Part shown: positions 14,364 through 20,680 of the stretch, piece by piece | Layout of the letters: each line of letters starts with the position of its first letter | Numbering within the stretch: position 1 is the first letter of the stretch | Source of the DNA: a virus | Length of the DNA: 40,005 nt | IMG/VR virus record: IMGVR_UViG_3300049733_000175 | Coordinates: 1-40,005 of that record | Reading direction: 5' to 3' (one strand) | The notes under the pieces: generated by a model | Databases searched by the model: none | What the model saw: only the letters and a program-made list of their open reading frames with translations | Told to the model about the DNA's origin: nothing | Position numbers and translations under genes: made by a program

Positions 14364-14754
14364 GGTCTTTGGCTATCCGCCACGTCCGATTGTCAAAACC
14401 GCGAGCCCGTACGACCCTTTAGACGGGATGGCGGACGACCGGCACGAGGCGATCGGTTGGTACCTACACCTTTTGGTGCGCCAGGAATTAGCGCGCGGAT
14501 ACTCCCAGGTCCGTCTTTCTACGCGGACCAAGGTGAGCCAGCCGGTGCTTTCTAACATCGTAGGCGGGAACTACGAGCCAAAGTTCCAGACGGTGTGCGT
14601 GCTCGCGGACTACTTCAATCAGGCTCCGTGGGAGCTAGTGCGCGATGCCCTCGACTGGTGGGAAAACCGAGGCGGGAAGAAATACGCCTTCGACCAAGAG
14701 AACCAGCGGCACCAGCTCCGGATAGCCCAGCTCGCGGCGAAGCGCGCCAAGTAG
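14350..14754 (+). CDS. CI-like lysogeny repressor
   Basis: This 134-residue protein has a central helix-turn-helix (about residues 44-95: LVRQELARGYSQVRLSTRTK, VSQPVLSNIVGGNYEPKFQT) and a short helical C-terminus (ENQRHQLRIAQLAAKRAK). It lacks a LexA-like peptidase domain, so induction would not be by self-cleavage. ATG at 14350 is chosen because a TATAAT box eight bases upstream predicts a transcript starting at that codon. A leaderless mRNA is known for lambda cI from pRM. ATG at 14332 lies upstream of the -10 box. It heads the plus-strand operon that leads to int. Confidence 0.75.
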   Translation: MGGRKVFGYPPRPIVKTASPYDPLDGMADDRHEAIGWYLHLLVRQELARGYSQVRLSTRTKVSQPVLSNIVGGNYEPKFQTVCVLADYFNQAPWELVRDALDWWENRGGKKYAFDQENQRHQLRIAQLAAKRAK

Positions 14755-14814
14755 CGGCCCCGTACCGAATTCGCCTCGTTTATGGCTGGAAGAGCACATT
14801 CTTGCGTTTTGTCC

Positions 14815-14850
14815 TTGACTCGGCCTATACCCACGATTATAGGTTTAGGC
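14815..14850 (+). promoter_or_regulatory. Second plus-strand promoter with operator dyad
   Basis: TTGACT (14815-14820), 17 bases, TATAGG (14838-14843) is a strong sigma70-like promoter, with its start predicted at about 14850-14851, the ATG of the next gene. A perfect dyad CCTATA-N8-TATAGG (14824-14843) covers the spacer and -10. CGATTATAGG is shared with the minus strand of the switch region, suggesting a common repressor. Confidence 0.65.
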
Positions 14851-15096
14851 ATGGCCAGCAAGAACCGCCACGAACACGCCGCCCGCCAGCTCAAAGCCTA
14901 CCGCCTAGTCGCCGAAATCGAGCGATTGGGCTCGCAGCTCACCGAACAATGCGGAGCCACCGGGCTCGTCTCCTGGGCTCACACGCTTACGGAGGAGCAG
15001 TGGAGCAAGCTGGCCATCTGCGCCGGCTGCAAGCCGCCGAGCGAGAAGACTCGGGCGCTCGTCATCGAAGCTCTCGAGCGAAGGGCGGCAGCGTGA
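14851..15096 (+). CDS. Hypothetical helical protein (81 aa)
   Basis: This gene encodes a charged, helical 81-residue protein (ASKNRHEHAARQLKAYRLVA after Met) with two cysteines, C36 and an AGC near residue 61. Its ATG coincides with the predicted transcription start of the promoter at 14815-14843, so the mRNA may be leaderless. It is the first gene of the operator-controlled plus operon and is coupled to the next gene by GTGA. No family recognised. Confidence 0.7.
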   Translation: MASKNRHEHAARQLKAYRLVAEIERLGSQLTEQCGATGLVSWAHTLTEEQWSKLAICAGCKPPSEKTRALVIEALERRAAA

Positions 15097-15302
15097 ACGC
15101 ATTCGATATCTTCGAGCGAGCACGCGCTGCGTTGTTGGACGAGCCGCGCATCTGTTGTGGGGAATGCGGCTTCACTCCGTGCAAGTGCATCGAGTGCAAC
15201 GCATGCGGTGAGTTGATTGCCCCCGAGGACTCCTACGCGATCGAGGAAGAGCTTTACTGCGGCATCTACGCGAGGGTCCGTGTGTGCGGGGGTTGCCTGT
15301 GA
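15093..15302 (+). CDS. Small zinc-ribbon protein (69 aa)
   Basis: GTG at 15093 overlaps the previous stop (GTGA). The product carries CCGECGFTPCKCIECNACGE (residues about 21-40) and a terminal RVCGGC. That is ten cysteines, enough for two zinc sites, with an acidic stretch between (APEDSYAIEEEL). The layout resembles small LIM- or rubredoxin-like phage proteins. It probably serves as an interaction module; function unknown. Confidence 0.7.
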   Translation: MNAFDIFERARAALLDEPRICCGECGFTPCKCIECNACGELIAPEDSYAIEEELYCGIYARVRVCGGCL

Positions 15303-15526
15303 GCTCCGCCGCAAAAGCCGGAGCGCACATCATCCCCCGTGAACGCGCTGAAGCGCTTCGGGACTATCGCGAAGCCGTCGACATGTTGCAAAGCGTATGG
15401 GTCACACTGCGGATGCACGCGAATCGTCAGGACTTCTCAGAGCGCTACCTGCTTGAGCGCGTGGATGCGGCTCGCCAAGCCCTGCACATCATCGCTGCCA
15501 CTGCGGCGTTTGTGGGGAAGCAATGA
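15299..15526 (+). CDS. Hypothetical helical protein (75 aa)
   Basis: GTG at 15299 overlaps the preceding stop as GTGA, which is preferred to ATG at 15284. The protein is alpha-helical (ERAEALRDYREAVDMLQSVW; DFSERYLLERVDAARQALHI) and could form a helical bundle. It is coupled to the next gene through ATGA. No recognised domain. Confidence 0.65.
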   Translation: MSSAAKAGAHIIPRERAEALRDYREAVDMLQSVWVTLRMHANRQDFSERYLLERVDAARQALHIIAATAAFVGKQ

Positions 15527-15708
15527 CCGCAGATGTAGCCAAGGAATACGTCGATAAAATGCGTCCGCATGTGGACCGGTGCATGGAAGCATTGGAGCGC
15601 CACGAAACGCACCTTGCGCTGATAAGTCTGTCGCAAGCCGTCCTACAGCTGAGCGGCGCTGTTGCTGCGCTAGTTGTCGCCGTGTCGCGCGGGGAGCGAG
15701 AGACATGA
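15523..15708 (+). CDS. Small helical hypothetical protein (61 aa)
   Basis: This 61-residue protein overlaps both neighbours by ATGA. The C-terminal half is hydrophobic (LISLSQAVLQLSGAVAALVV), which could be a membrane segment or a buried helix. The N-terminal half is charged (ADVAKEYVDKMRPHVDRCME). No family recognised. Confidence 0.6.
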   Translation: MTADVAKEYVDKMRPHVDRCMEALERHETHLALISLSQAVLQLSGAVAALVVAVSRGERET

Positions 15709-16577
15709 CCGACCGAAGCACGCTGGAGCGGCAGCTTCGTGCATCGCTAGCCGAGGTGGAACGCTCGAAACGATTGGAGAGAAAACCCGTGACAATGCAG
15801 CTCGTAAAACACGAACCCTCAGCCGCTCTCGTGGAGCGCGTGGCGATCAGCGGCGACCTTTCGAAGCTCTCTGCGTCGGAGCGCGTGTCTTACTACGCCG
15901 AGGTCTGCCAGTCCTTAGGACTCAATCCGCTGACTCGTCCGTTCGATTACTTGCAGCTAAACGGCAAGCTCGTCCTGTACGCAAACAAGGGCTGCACTGA
16001 CCAGCTGCGTGCGGTACACAGCGTCAGTGTCCAGGTTGTTGACCGCCGCTTCGACGCTGAAGCCGGTGTGTATACCGTGACAGCTCGCGCTTCAAAGCCT
16101 GACGGTCGCGTCGATGAGGATGTGGGCTCAGTCGCAATCGGGCGCTTATCTGGCGAGGCACTCGCGAATGCAACCATGAAGGCTCACACCAAGGCGAAGA
16201 GGAGGGTCACGCTTTCGATCTGCGGGCTCTCGTTCCTGGATGAATCCGAGCTCGAATCGATTCGGGATGCTCGCCGCGTCGTCGTCGATCAGGAGACTGG
16301 CGAGGTGCTCGACGCTCCGCCGCGTATCTCCCCGCATGGCGAGGCTGAGCCAGGCGAAGTGTTCGGACGCGATGAAGATGACCTCGACGCCATCATCATC
16401 GCCATTCACCAAGCCGAAACCATGGCGCAGTTGTCCGCTGCCTTGGAAGACCATGGGTGCCATACGCCCGAGCAGCGCGACACCTGGCACCCCGACATGC
16501 GGAAGAAGATTGGCTATGCGTGGAATCGCCGTAAGCGCCAGCTCGAAGGTGACCTCAAGTCACAAGGACGTATCTGA
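15705..16577 (+). CDS. RecT-like single-strand annealing protein (probable)
   Basis: This 290-residue protein shows the phage motif NPLTRPFDYLQLNGKLVLYA (residues 74-93) followed by NKGCTDQLR. Later comes SGEALANATMKAHTKAKRR (149-167) with VTLSICGLSFLDESEL. I recall this combination in phage annealing/recombination proteins related to RecT/Redbeta. It would bind and anneal single-stranded DNA during replication-linked recombination. The C-terminal 90 residues are acidic, then basic (AWNRRKRQLEGDLK). Start ATG at 15705 overlaps the previous stop (ATGA). No partner exonuclease is obvious nearby except the VRR-NUC of the other operon. Confidence 0.6.
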   Translation: MTDRSTLERQLRASLAEVERSKRLERKPVTMQLVKHEPSAALVERVAISGDLSKLSASERVSYYAEVCQSLGLNPLTRPFDYLQLNGKLVLYANKGCTDQLRAVHSVSVQVVDRRFDAEAGVYTVTARASKPDGRVDEDVGSVAIGRLSGEALANATMKAHTKAKRRVTLSICGLSFLDESELESIRDARRVVVDQETGEVLDAPPRISPHGEAEPGEVFGRDEDDLDAIIIAIHQAETMAQLSAALEDHGCHTPEQRDTWHPDMRKKIGYAWNRRKRQLEGDLKSQGRI

Positions 16578-16855
16578 TGAACGCCAAGGTTCCCGCCAAG
16601 ACCAGACGCAACCGCAACAGCAAACTCTCCTTCGGCGCCGCCGTCGACCGCCTCGACCAGTACAAGGCGCGCGATCAAGCCGAACGCGAAGCGCTACTCC
16701 AGCGCTGCGAAAAGCAAACGAAGCTGAAGTTGGGCGCGCTGGAGCAAAAGCAGAACGCGCGACAGGCGATGCTGTACTCGCGTCTCGATGATGAGACCAA
16801 GCAGCGCGTTTGGGAGTTCATGGAGGGGCCGGATGAAACTCCTGACGCCGAATGA
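16577..16855 (+). CDS. Hypothetical basic coiled-coil protein (92 aa)
   Basis: ATG at 16577 shares a base with the previous stop (TGATG). A basic N-terminus (AKVPAKTRRNRNSKLSFGAA) is followed by a long charged helix (residues 25-80: KARDQAEREALLQRCEKQTK) and an acidic end. It may act with the annealing protein encoded just upstream. No domain recognised. Confidence 0.7.
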   Translation: MNAKVPAKTRRNRNSKLSFGAAVDRLDQYKARDQAEREALLQRCEKQTKLKLGALEQKQNARQAMLYSRLDDETKQRVWEFMEGPDETPDAE

Positions 16856-17177
16856 AGTGGCGACCGCGTTGGGGGTCTCGCGGCGTGTAGCGATCGCTCG
16901 CATGCGGTCGGCTGGCGCGTTCGAAGTGACTCGGGGCGAGTGGAGACTCACACAGGAGAGGTTGCTATCGTGGCTTCACGAAAACGGGACGGGTTCTACA
17001 AGCGCGGCGACAAATGGTGGACCCGCGATCCCGTCACGGGTCGGCGCGTCTCGACCGGCTGCACCGACAAGGAAGCCGCCCGCCGTTGGAAAGCCGCGCG
17101 CGAGCGAATTGCCGCAGACCCAGCCACGGCGAAGGCCCAAGCCGCAACGATCGGGGAGTGGATCGTCGCTTGGCTGA
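16833..17177 (+). CDS. Excisionase-like helix-turn-helix protein overlapping int
   Basis: This protein's first 53 residues form a winged helix-turn-helix like phage Xis/HTH_17: LLTPNEVATALGVSRRVAIA, then RSAGAFEVTRGEWRLTQERL. The strong site GGAGG lies six bases before ATG 16833. The remaining 60 residues are Pro/Ser/Arg-rich and are read from DNA that also encodes the integrase N-terminus. The overlap with int is 208 bases, far longer than the xis-int overlap of lambda. The protein may help direct excision at attP. Confidence 0.65.
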   Translation: MKLLTPNEVATALGVSRRVAIARMRSAGAFEVTRGEWRLTQERLLSWLHENGTGSTSAATNGGPAIPSRVGASRPAAPTRKPPAVGKPRASELPQTQPRRRPKPQRSGSGSSLG

Positions 17178-18166
17178 AGATGAAAAAGCCGCAGGTATCA
17201 GAAGCAACCATGAACGTCGCGAATCAAAAGCTCGGTCACTTCGTCCGCGTGTGGGGCGGTGACTTGTCGCTCGCATCGGTGACGCCGGAGCTGCTCGATG
17301 CCTACGTGGCCCAGCGACGCGACGAGGACGTGAAGGATCTGACCATCATGAAAGAGTGGACGCACCTTCGCAGCGTGCTCCAGCTGGCCAAGCGTGGCGG
17401 ATGCTTCCCGGGTGACATCGACTCTCTCAAGCCGCCGGACTTGCACGGCACGTACGACCCCAGGACACGAGCCCTAACCCGTCCCGAGCTCGGAGCCCTC
17501 CTGACCAGTCTCGAGCCATGGCAAGGCGCCTGGGTCGCGTTGATGGTCGGCCTGGGGCTCAGATACAGCGAGGCGCGGCGATTGCTCCCGTCCGATATCG
17601 GTTCCGACCGGGTCACAATTCGCGGCACCAAGACGGAAGGCTCGCTCCGCACGGTTCCGATCCTGTCGCTCTACCGGCCGCTTCTCGAGCCGGCGTTCGG
17701 GTACCTGCCGCTCAAGCCCTGGCCGGCGGCGCACAAGACGCTGAAATGGGCATGCAAGCGGGCTCGGATCGAGTACTGCTCGCCGAACGACCTCAGGCGG
17801 ACTCATGCGACGATGCTGCTCGAAAGCGGGATTGACCGGGACGTGATTCGGCGGCTGCTTGGGCATAGCTCGACGGCGATGTTGGACAAGGTTTACGGGC
17901 AGCCTCGGGTTGAGGCGCTCGCCTTGCTGGCGGAGGCGAAGCTAAAACACAGTGTTCAGCTCAGTGGGACGTTGGCTTTACCGCCATCGACGAGCTTGGC
18001 CGAGGGAGAGTGTCCCTACAACCCCGAAGCCCCTAAAGCGACTACGGAACAAGCGCCAACGTCAGGCGCACTGTCGCGCGACGTGACAGCCGGGAGAGAC
18101 CGGCACTTTGACCCAATCGAATTCCGGCGACGGAGCTGGGAGTGGCTAACAAGGAGCGCAGCATGA
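16970..18166 (+). CDS. int: Tyrosine-family site-specific integrase
   Basis: This 398-residue integrase has three parts. The N-terminal arm-binding region (DGFYKRGDKWWTRDPVTGRR) comes first, then a SAM-like core-binding domain (about 60-150: MNVANQKLGHFVRVW). The catalytic domain follows with R198 (GLRYSEARRL), K221 (GTKTEGSLRTVP), R276 (NDLRRTHAT), H299 (LLGHSS) and nucleophile Y309 (DKVYG). The first residue of the usual H-x-x-R box is Asn (N273). The GTG start at 16970 follows AGGAGAGG by eight bases. A long Pro/Thr-rich C-terminal tail (about residues 330-398) is extra. It probably recombines the attP at 18985-19034 with a host tRNA-Arg gene. Confidence 0.9.
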   Translation: MASRKRDGFYKRGDKWWTRDPVTGRRVSTGCTDKEAARRWKAARERIAADPATAKAQAATIGEWIVAWLKMKKPQVSEATMNVANQKLGHFVRVWGGDLSLASVTPELLDAYVAQRRDEDVKDLTIMKEWTHLRSVLQLAKRGGCFPGDIDSLKPPDLHGTYDPRTRALTRPELGALLTSLEPWQGAWVALMVGLGLRYSEARRLLPSDIGSDRVTIRGTKTEGSLRTVPILSLYRPLLEPAFGYLPLKPWPAAHKTLKWACKRARIEYCSPNDLRRTHATMLLESGIDRDVIRRLLGHSSTAMLDKVYGQPRVEALALLAEAKLKHSVQLSGTLALPPSTSLAEGECPYNPEAPKATTEQAPTSGALSRDVTAGRDRHFDPIEFRRRSWEWLTRSAA

Positions 18167-18303
18167 GCGACAACGACGTGAAGTGCTGGGGCTGCGAATG
18201 CGAGGTACCTGTGCGCGACGGGATGCACGAGGAGCCGACGGACATCCCCGATGTGGTCTACACGTATCCGTGCACGAAGCAGGACAAGGACCAACCCAAA
18301 TGA
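18163..18303 (+). CDS. Small Cys-containing hypothetical protein (46 aa)
   Basis: ATG at 18163 overlaps the int stop (ATGA) and follows AAGGAG by six bases. The 46-residue acidic product carries KCWGCECEVP near its start and a lone C38, so a small metal site is possible. Coupling to int suggests co-expression. Function unknown. Confidence 0.65.
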   Translation: MSDNDVKCWGCECEVPVRDGMHEEPTDIPDVVYTYPCTKQDKDQPK

Positions 18304-18322
18304 CCCCGCAGCGGTTTTGGAG
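18304..18322 (+). repeat. 19-bp direct repeat ahead of a small gene, copy 1
   Basis: CCCCGCAGCGGTTTTGGAG, identical to 18534-18552. In each case it follows a TGA stop and supplies the GGAG ribosome site of the next ATG. It looks like a duplicated translation-start cassette. Confidence 0.8.
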
Positions 18323-18328
18323 CGCAGC

Positions 18329-18532
18329 ATGAACAAGTATGACAATCAAACACCGATCCAGGACTTGCTCCAGGATATGCACACAGAGCTCGGCCATGCG
18401 ATCGCGCGACGTGGCGAGCGAGCGCGGGACCCGAACCGGGATGAAACGGGGGTCCCGGCTACCTGTGAATGCCACGCGATTGGTCGACTCTGCCAGGCGC
18501 TAAAGTGCCTTTCGGAGTTGCACACATGGTGA
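18329..18532 (+). CDS. Hypothetical protein (67 aa)
   Basis: ATG at 18329 follows GGAG from the 19-bp repeat. The first part is helical and acidic (NKYDNQTPIQDLLQDMHTEL). The second is Arg-rich, then Cys-containing (TCECHAIGRLCQALKC), perhaps a zinc site. It resembles small phage helper proteins of unknown role. No family recognised. Confidence 0.65.
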   Translation: MNKYDNQTPIQDLLQDMHTELGHAIARRGERARDPNRDETGVPATCECHAIGRLCQALKCLSELHTW

Positions 18533-18533
18533 C

Positions 18534-18552
18534 CCCCGCAGCGGTTTTGGAG
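18534..18552 (+). repeat. 19-bp direct repeat ahead of a small gene, copy 2
   Basis: Exact copy of 18304-18322, placed seven bases-class distance upstream of ATG 18559 with an extended GGAGGG ribosome site. Confidence 0.8.
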
Positions 18553-18558
18553 GGTGTG

Positions 18559-18906
18559 ATGGGCCAGTCAACGGACGCAATTGTCGCTTACGGTGTGCCG
18601 CTCGAAGAAGGCTCGGTAGAGGACTACGACGAGGAGGGTGGAGAGGAGTCCGGGCCCGCCTACATGGCATTCATGGGCAACTCGGAAGGCGGAATCGAAA
18701 TCGAGTCGCACTGCTCTGGCGACTACACGATGCACTTCGTCGCGATCAAGGGAACACGCCGGATTGCGCACCGAGGGCATCCGGTGAAAGTGACGACACC
18801 TGAGCCGAAGCCGGAGTGGGACGGCAAGATCGAAGCGTTTTGCAAAAAGTACAAGCTGAAAGCAACCGGTAAACCCGCCTGGTGGCTCATGTCCTGGTGG
18901 TGCTGA
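18559..18906 (+). CDS. Hypothetical acidic protein (115 aa)
   Basis: ATG at 18559 has GGAGGG upstream. The N-terminal half is strongly acidic (PLEEGSVEDYDEEGGEESGP), a feature of some DNA-mimic proteins, though this is not evidence of one. A beta-rich middle (GIEIESHCSGDYTMHFVAIK) and a basic C-terminus ending in Trp-rich WWLMSWWC follow. It is the last gene before attP. Confidence 0.65.
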   Translation: MGQSTDAIVAYGVPLEEGSVEDYDEEGGEESGPAYMAFMGNSEGGIEIESHCSGDYTMHFVAIKGTRRIAHRGHPVKVTTPEPKPEWDGKIEAFCKKYKLKATGKPAWWLMSWWC

Positions 18907-18984
18907 CGTGAACCGTTGCCCTATCCGATTTCCGGCGGTCCGGTACAACGACGTCACGTTTTCGGAGCCCGATCAGAAATCCAG

Positions 18985-19034
18985 CGCCCCCGATACGATT
19001 CGAACGTACGACCCACGGTTTAGGAAACCGCTCC
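18985..19034 (-). other. attP core: 3' half of a tRNA-Arg(CCU) gene
   Basis: Read on the minus strand, this 50-bp segment folds as the 3' half of a tRNA. The anticodon stem GCGGT/ACCGT surrounds loop TTCCTAA (anticodon CCT). A variable region GGGTC follows, then T-arm GTACG-TTCGAAT-CGTAT, acceptor strand CGGGGGC (18986-18992) and discriminator G (18985). No D-arm or 5' acceptor strand is present, so it is not a functional tRNA gene. Phages that integrate into tRNA genes carry exactly such a half so that integration restores the host gene. The 250-bp gene-free stretch around it (18907-19155) is the attachment region. Confidence 0.85.
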
Positions 19035-19071
19035 ATTTCGTCGACATTCGCGCAAGTTTGCGGGATTGTTT

Positions 19072-19111
19072 GCGTGGCGATGCGTGGGACGGCGTGAGAT
19101 GGCGTGGAACC
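19072..19111 (+). repeat. Four tandem 10-bp repeats beside attP (probable Int/Xis arm sites)
   Basis: GCGTGGCGAT, GCGTGGGACG, GCGTGAGATG and GCGTGGAACC follow each other without gaps, sharing GCGTG in register with the DNA helix. They begin 38 bases from the tRNA-like core, inside the gene-free region. Arm-type integrase or excisionase binding sites often have this placement. Confidence 0.6.
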
Positions 19112-19155
19112 GACGGCGGATGCGTACACCGTTGTCACAGTGAGAGGAGCGAGAG

Positions 19156-19359
19156 ATGACGATCACGGTAAACGGGAAACAGCACGTGTTCTCTCAGTTT
19201 CAACGGAGGCGCATCAGCTGCCGTTACATTGTCAAGCTTGCGGGGGTCCCATCTGATGCCTGCACGGTCGCGTGGACTCACGGTGGAAAATCGGGGCCTC
19301 TGCCCCAAGACGGCATAATCGACGCTCGGGACGGAATGGCGTTCACGGTGGTTCGGTGA
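19156..19359 (+). CDS. Ubiquitin-fold (Multi_ubiq-like) small protein
   Basis: This 67-residue protein, with AGGAG before its ATG, matches the bacterial/phage multiubiquitin-type beta-grasp pattern as I know it. A first strand-turn-strand (TITVNGKQHVF) is followed by the helix RRISCRYIVKLAG (residues 18-30) where the family has I-(T/S)-Y-x-x-I-V-x-L-A. A strand TVAWTHGG comes next, then GPLPQDGIIDARDGMAFTVV where the family has G-x-L-x-P-G...GM-x-F-x-V. It ends at R67, without a Gly-Gly tail or the usual extra C-terminal residues. Role unknown: structural, or interacting with host ubiquitin-like defence machinery. It is first in the operon after attP. Confidence 0.6.
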   Translation: MTITVNGKQHVFSQFQRRRISCRYIVKLAGVPSDACTVAWTHGGKSGPLPQDGIIDARDGMAFTVVR

Positions 19360-19562
19360 GGCTCGCGCGCGACGTAACGCTACCTGAGTTCTCGGAAGCT
19401 GTAACCGCTGACAGGCTCAGAGTCGTAGGCCTGCTACGCAGCTACGCCAATTGGGAGCGAGATGCCGACGCGATGCTCATCAATGCGCTTGCGGGAAGGC
19501 TTGAACAGGAAATCGGGCAAGCCGCCGTGACCCCAGCCGCGAAGGCGTGGAGTGAGCCTTGA
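19356..19562 (+). CDS. Hypothetical helical protein (68 aa)
   Basis: GTG at 19356 overlaps the stop of the ubiquitin-like gene (GTGA), and its stop overlaps the TTG of tnpB (TTGA). The protein is helical: LPEFSEAVTADRLRVVGLLR, then ADAMLINALAGRLEQEIGQA. It resembles small phage proteins without assigned role. Confidence 0.65.
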   Translation: MRLARDVTLPEFSEAVTADRLRVVGLLRSYANWERDADAMLINALAGRLEQEIGQAAVTPAAKAWSEP

Positions 19563-20680
19563 TCGTTCACAAAAGTTTCAGCTTCCGAATCTATCCGACT
19601 GCCGAGCAGCAGGAGCGTCTGGCGGCTTGGGAGTCCGCCTTGCGTTGGCTCTGGAACCTGGCCCTCGAGCAGCGCCTGATGGGGCTTGCGCGACCGAGCC
19701 GCGTCTATCCGTCCGCGTTCGACCAGATGCGAGACCTGACTCATCTGCGAGCCGAGCTCCCCTGGCTGAGCGATGTGCCTCGTGACGCCTGCGAAAGGCT
19801 TCTAGCGAACCTCGGCTCCGCCTGGGAGCGATGTTTCAAGCGCGACGCTGGAAGACCACGGTGGAAACGAAAAGGAGTGGACGCGGTCTCGATTACAGAG
19901 GCGCACGCCCGCGACTGGAGCCTGGACGGGAACCTCCTGAAGTTTCCCAAGATCGGCACCCTGCGCGTCGTTGCGCACAGGAAGCTCGAGGGCGTGCCGC
20001 GAGTATGCACGCTTCGCCGCGATGGGGACCAGTGGTTCGCATGCATCACCTGCGAGCTGAATGTCCCGGAGCCTGCGCCTCGTACCGAGCCCATCATCGG
20101 AATCGACCGCGGCATCACGTTCACACTCGCCGACTCCGACGGCAGATTGACTTCGAACCCGAAACACTTCGAGCGAACGCTGACGCGCCTCGCCAAAGCC
20201 CAGCGCGTTGTCGCCAGGCGGAAGAAAGGATCCAAGAATCGAGAGAAGGCAAAGCTTCGCGTCATGCGCCTGCACCGCAAGGTCCGGCGTCAGCGTGAAC
20301 ACTTCCTGCACGTTGAGTCGACACGATTAGCCAAGAGCCACGGCGTCGTCGTGATCGAGAAACTCAACGTAGCGGGAATGAAACGCAGCAACTTGGGACG
20401 CAGCATTGCCGGCGCGGGATGGTCCCGCTTCGCGTCGATGCTGAGCTACAAGCTTCGATGGTCAGGCGGCACGCTCGTTGAAGTGCCGGCGGCGTACAGC
20501 TCGCAAACGTGCTCCGCATGCGGGTGCATTGATGCGGCCTCGCGCTGTGGTGAGCGCTTCCGGTGCGCGACGTGTCACCACGAGGACCATGCCGACCTGA
20601 ATGCTGCGAAGGTTATCAAAACCCGTGCGAGTCGCTCGGGTCTGCCTGCTGAGGTAGCGGGGCTCGGGGCCGTCCGATGA
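19559..20680 (+). CDS. tnpB: TnpB RNA-guided nuclease (IS200/IS605 family)
   Basis: This 373-residue TnpB has the N-terminal OrfB_IS605 region (KSFSFRIYPTAEQQERLAAW). The RuvC residues are all present: D183 (IGIDRGITF), E267 (VVIEKLNVAGM) and D346 (DHADLNAAKVI). A zinc ribbon has C318/C321 (TCSACG) and C336/C339 (RCATCH). No TnpA gene or transposon ends were seen, and its TTG start overlaps the upstream stop. It may be a domesticated phage gene or a recent insertion. TnpB proteins cut DNA using an RNA derived from the 3' end of their own gene. Confidence 0.9.
   Translation: MIVHKSFSFRIYPTAEQQERLAAWESALRWLWNLALEQRLMGLARPSRVYPSAFDQMRDLTHLRAELPWLSDVPRDACERLLANLGSAWERCFKRDAGRPRWKRKGVDAVSITEAHARDWSLDGNLLKFPKIGTLRVVAHRKLEGVPRVCTLRRDGDQWFACITCELNVPEPAPRTEPIIGIDRGITFTLADSDGRLTSNPKHFERTLTRLAKAQRVVARRKKGSKNREKAKLRVMRLHRKVRRQREHFLHVESTRLAKSHGVVVIEKLNVAGMKRSNLGRSIAGAGWSRFASMLSYKLRWSGGTLVEVPAAYSSQTCSACGCIDAASRCGERFRCATCHHEDHADLNAAKVIKTRASRSGLPAEVAGLGAVR

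Noticed and set aside
18985-19034. A functional tRNA gene
   Set aside because: Only the 3' half is present; D-arm and 5' acceptor strand do not follow, so it is an att core.
19559-20680. Catalytically dead TnpB-like repressor
   Set aside because: D183, E267 and D346 and the zinc cysteines are all present.
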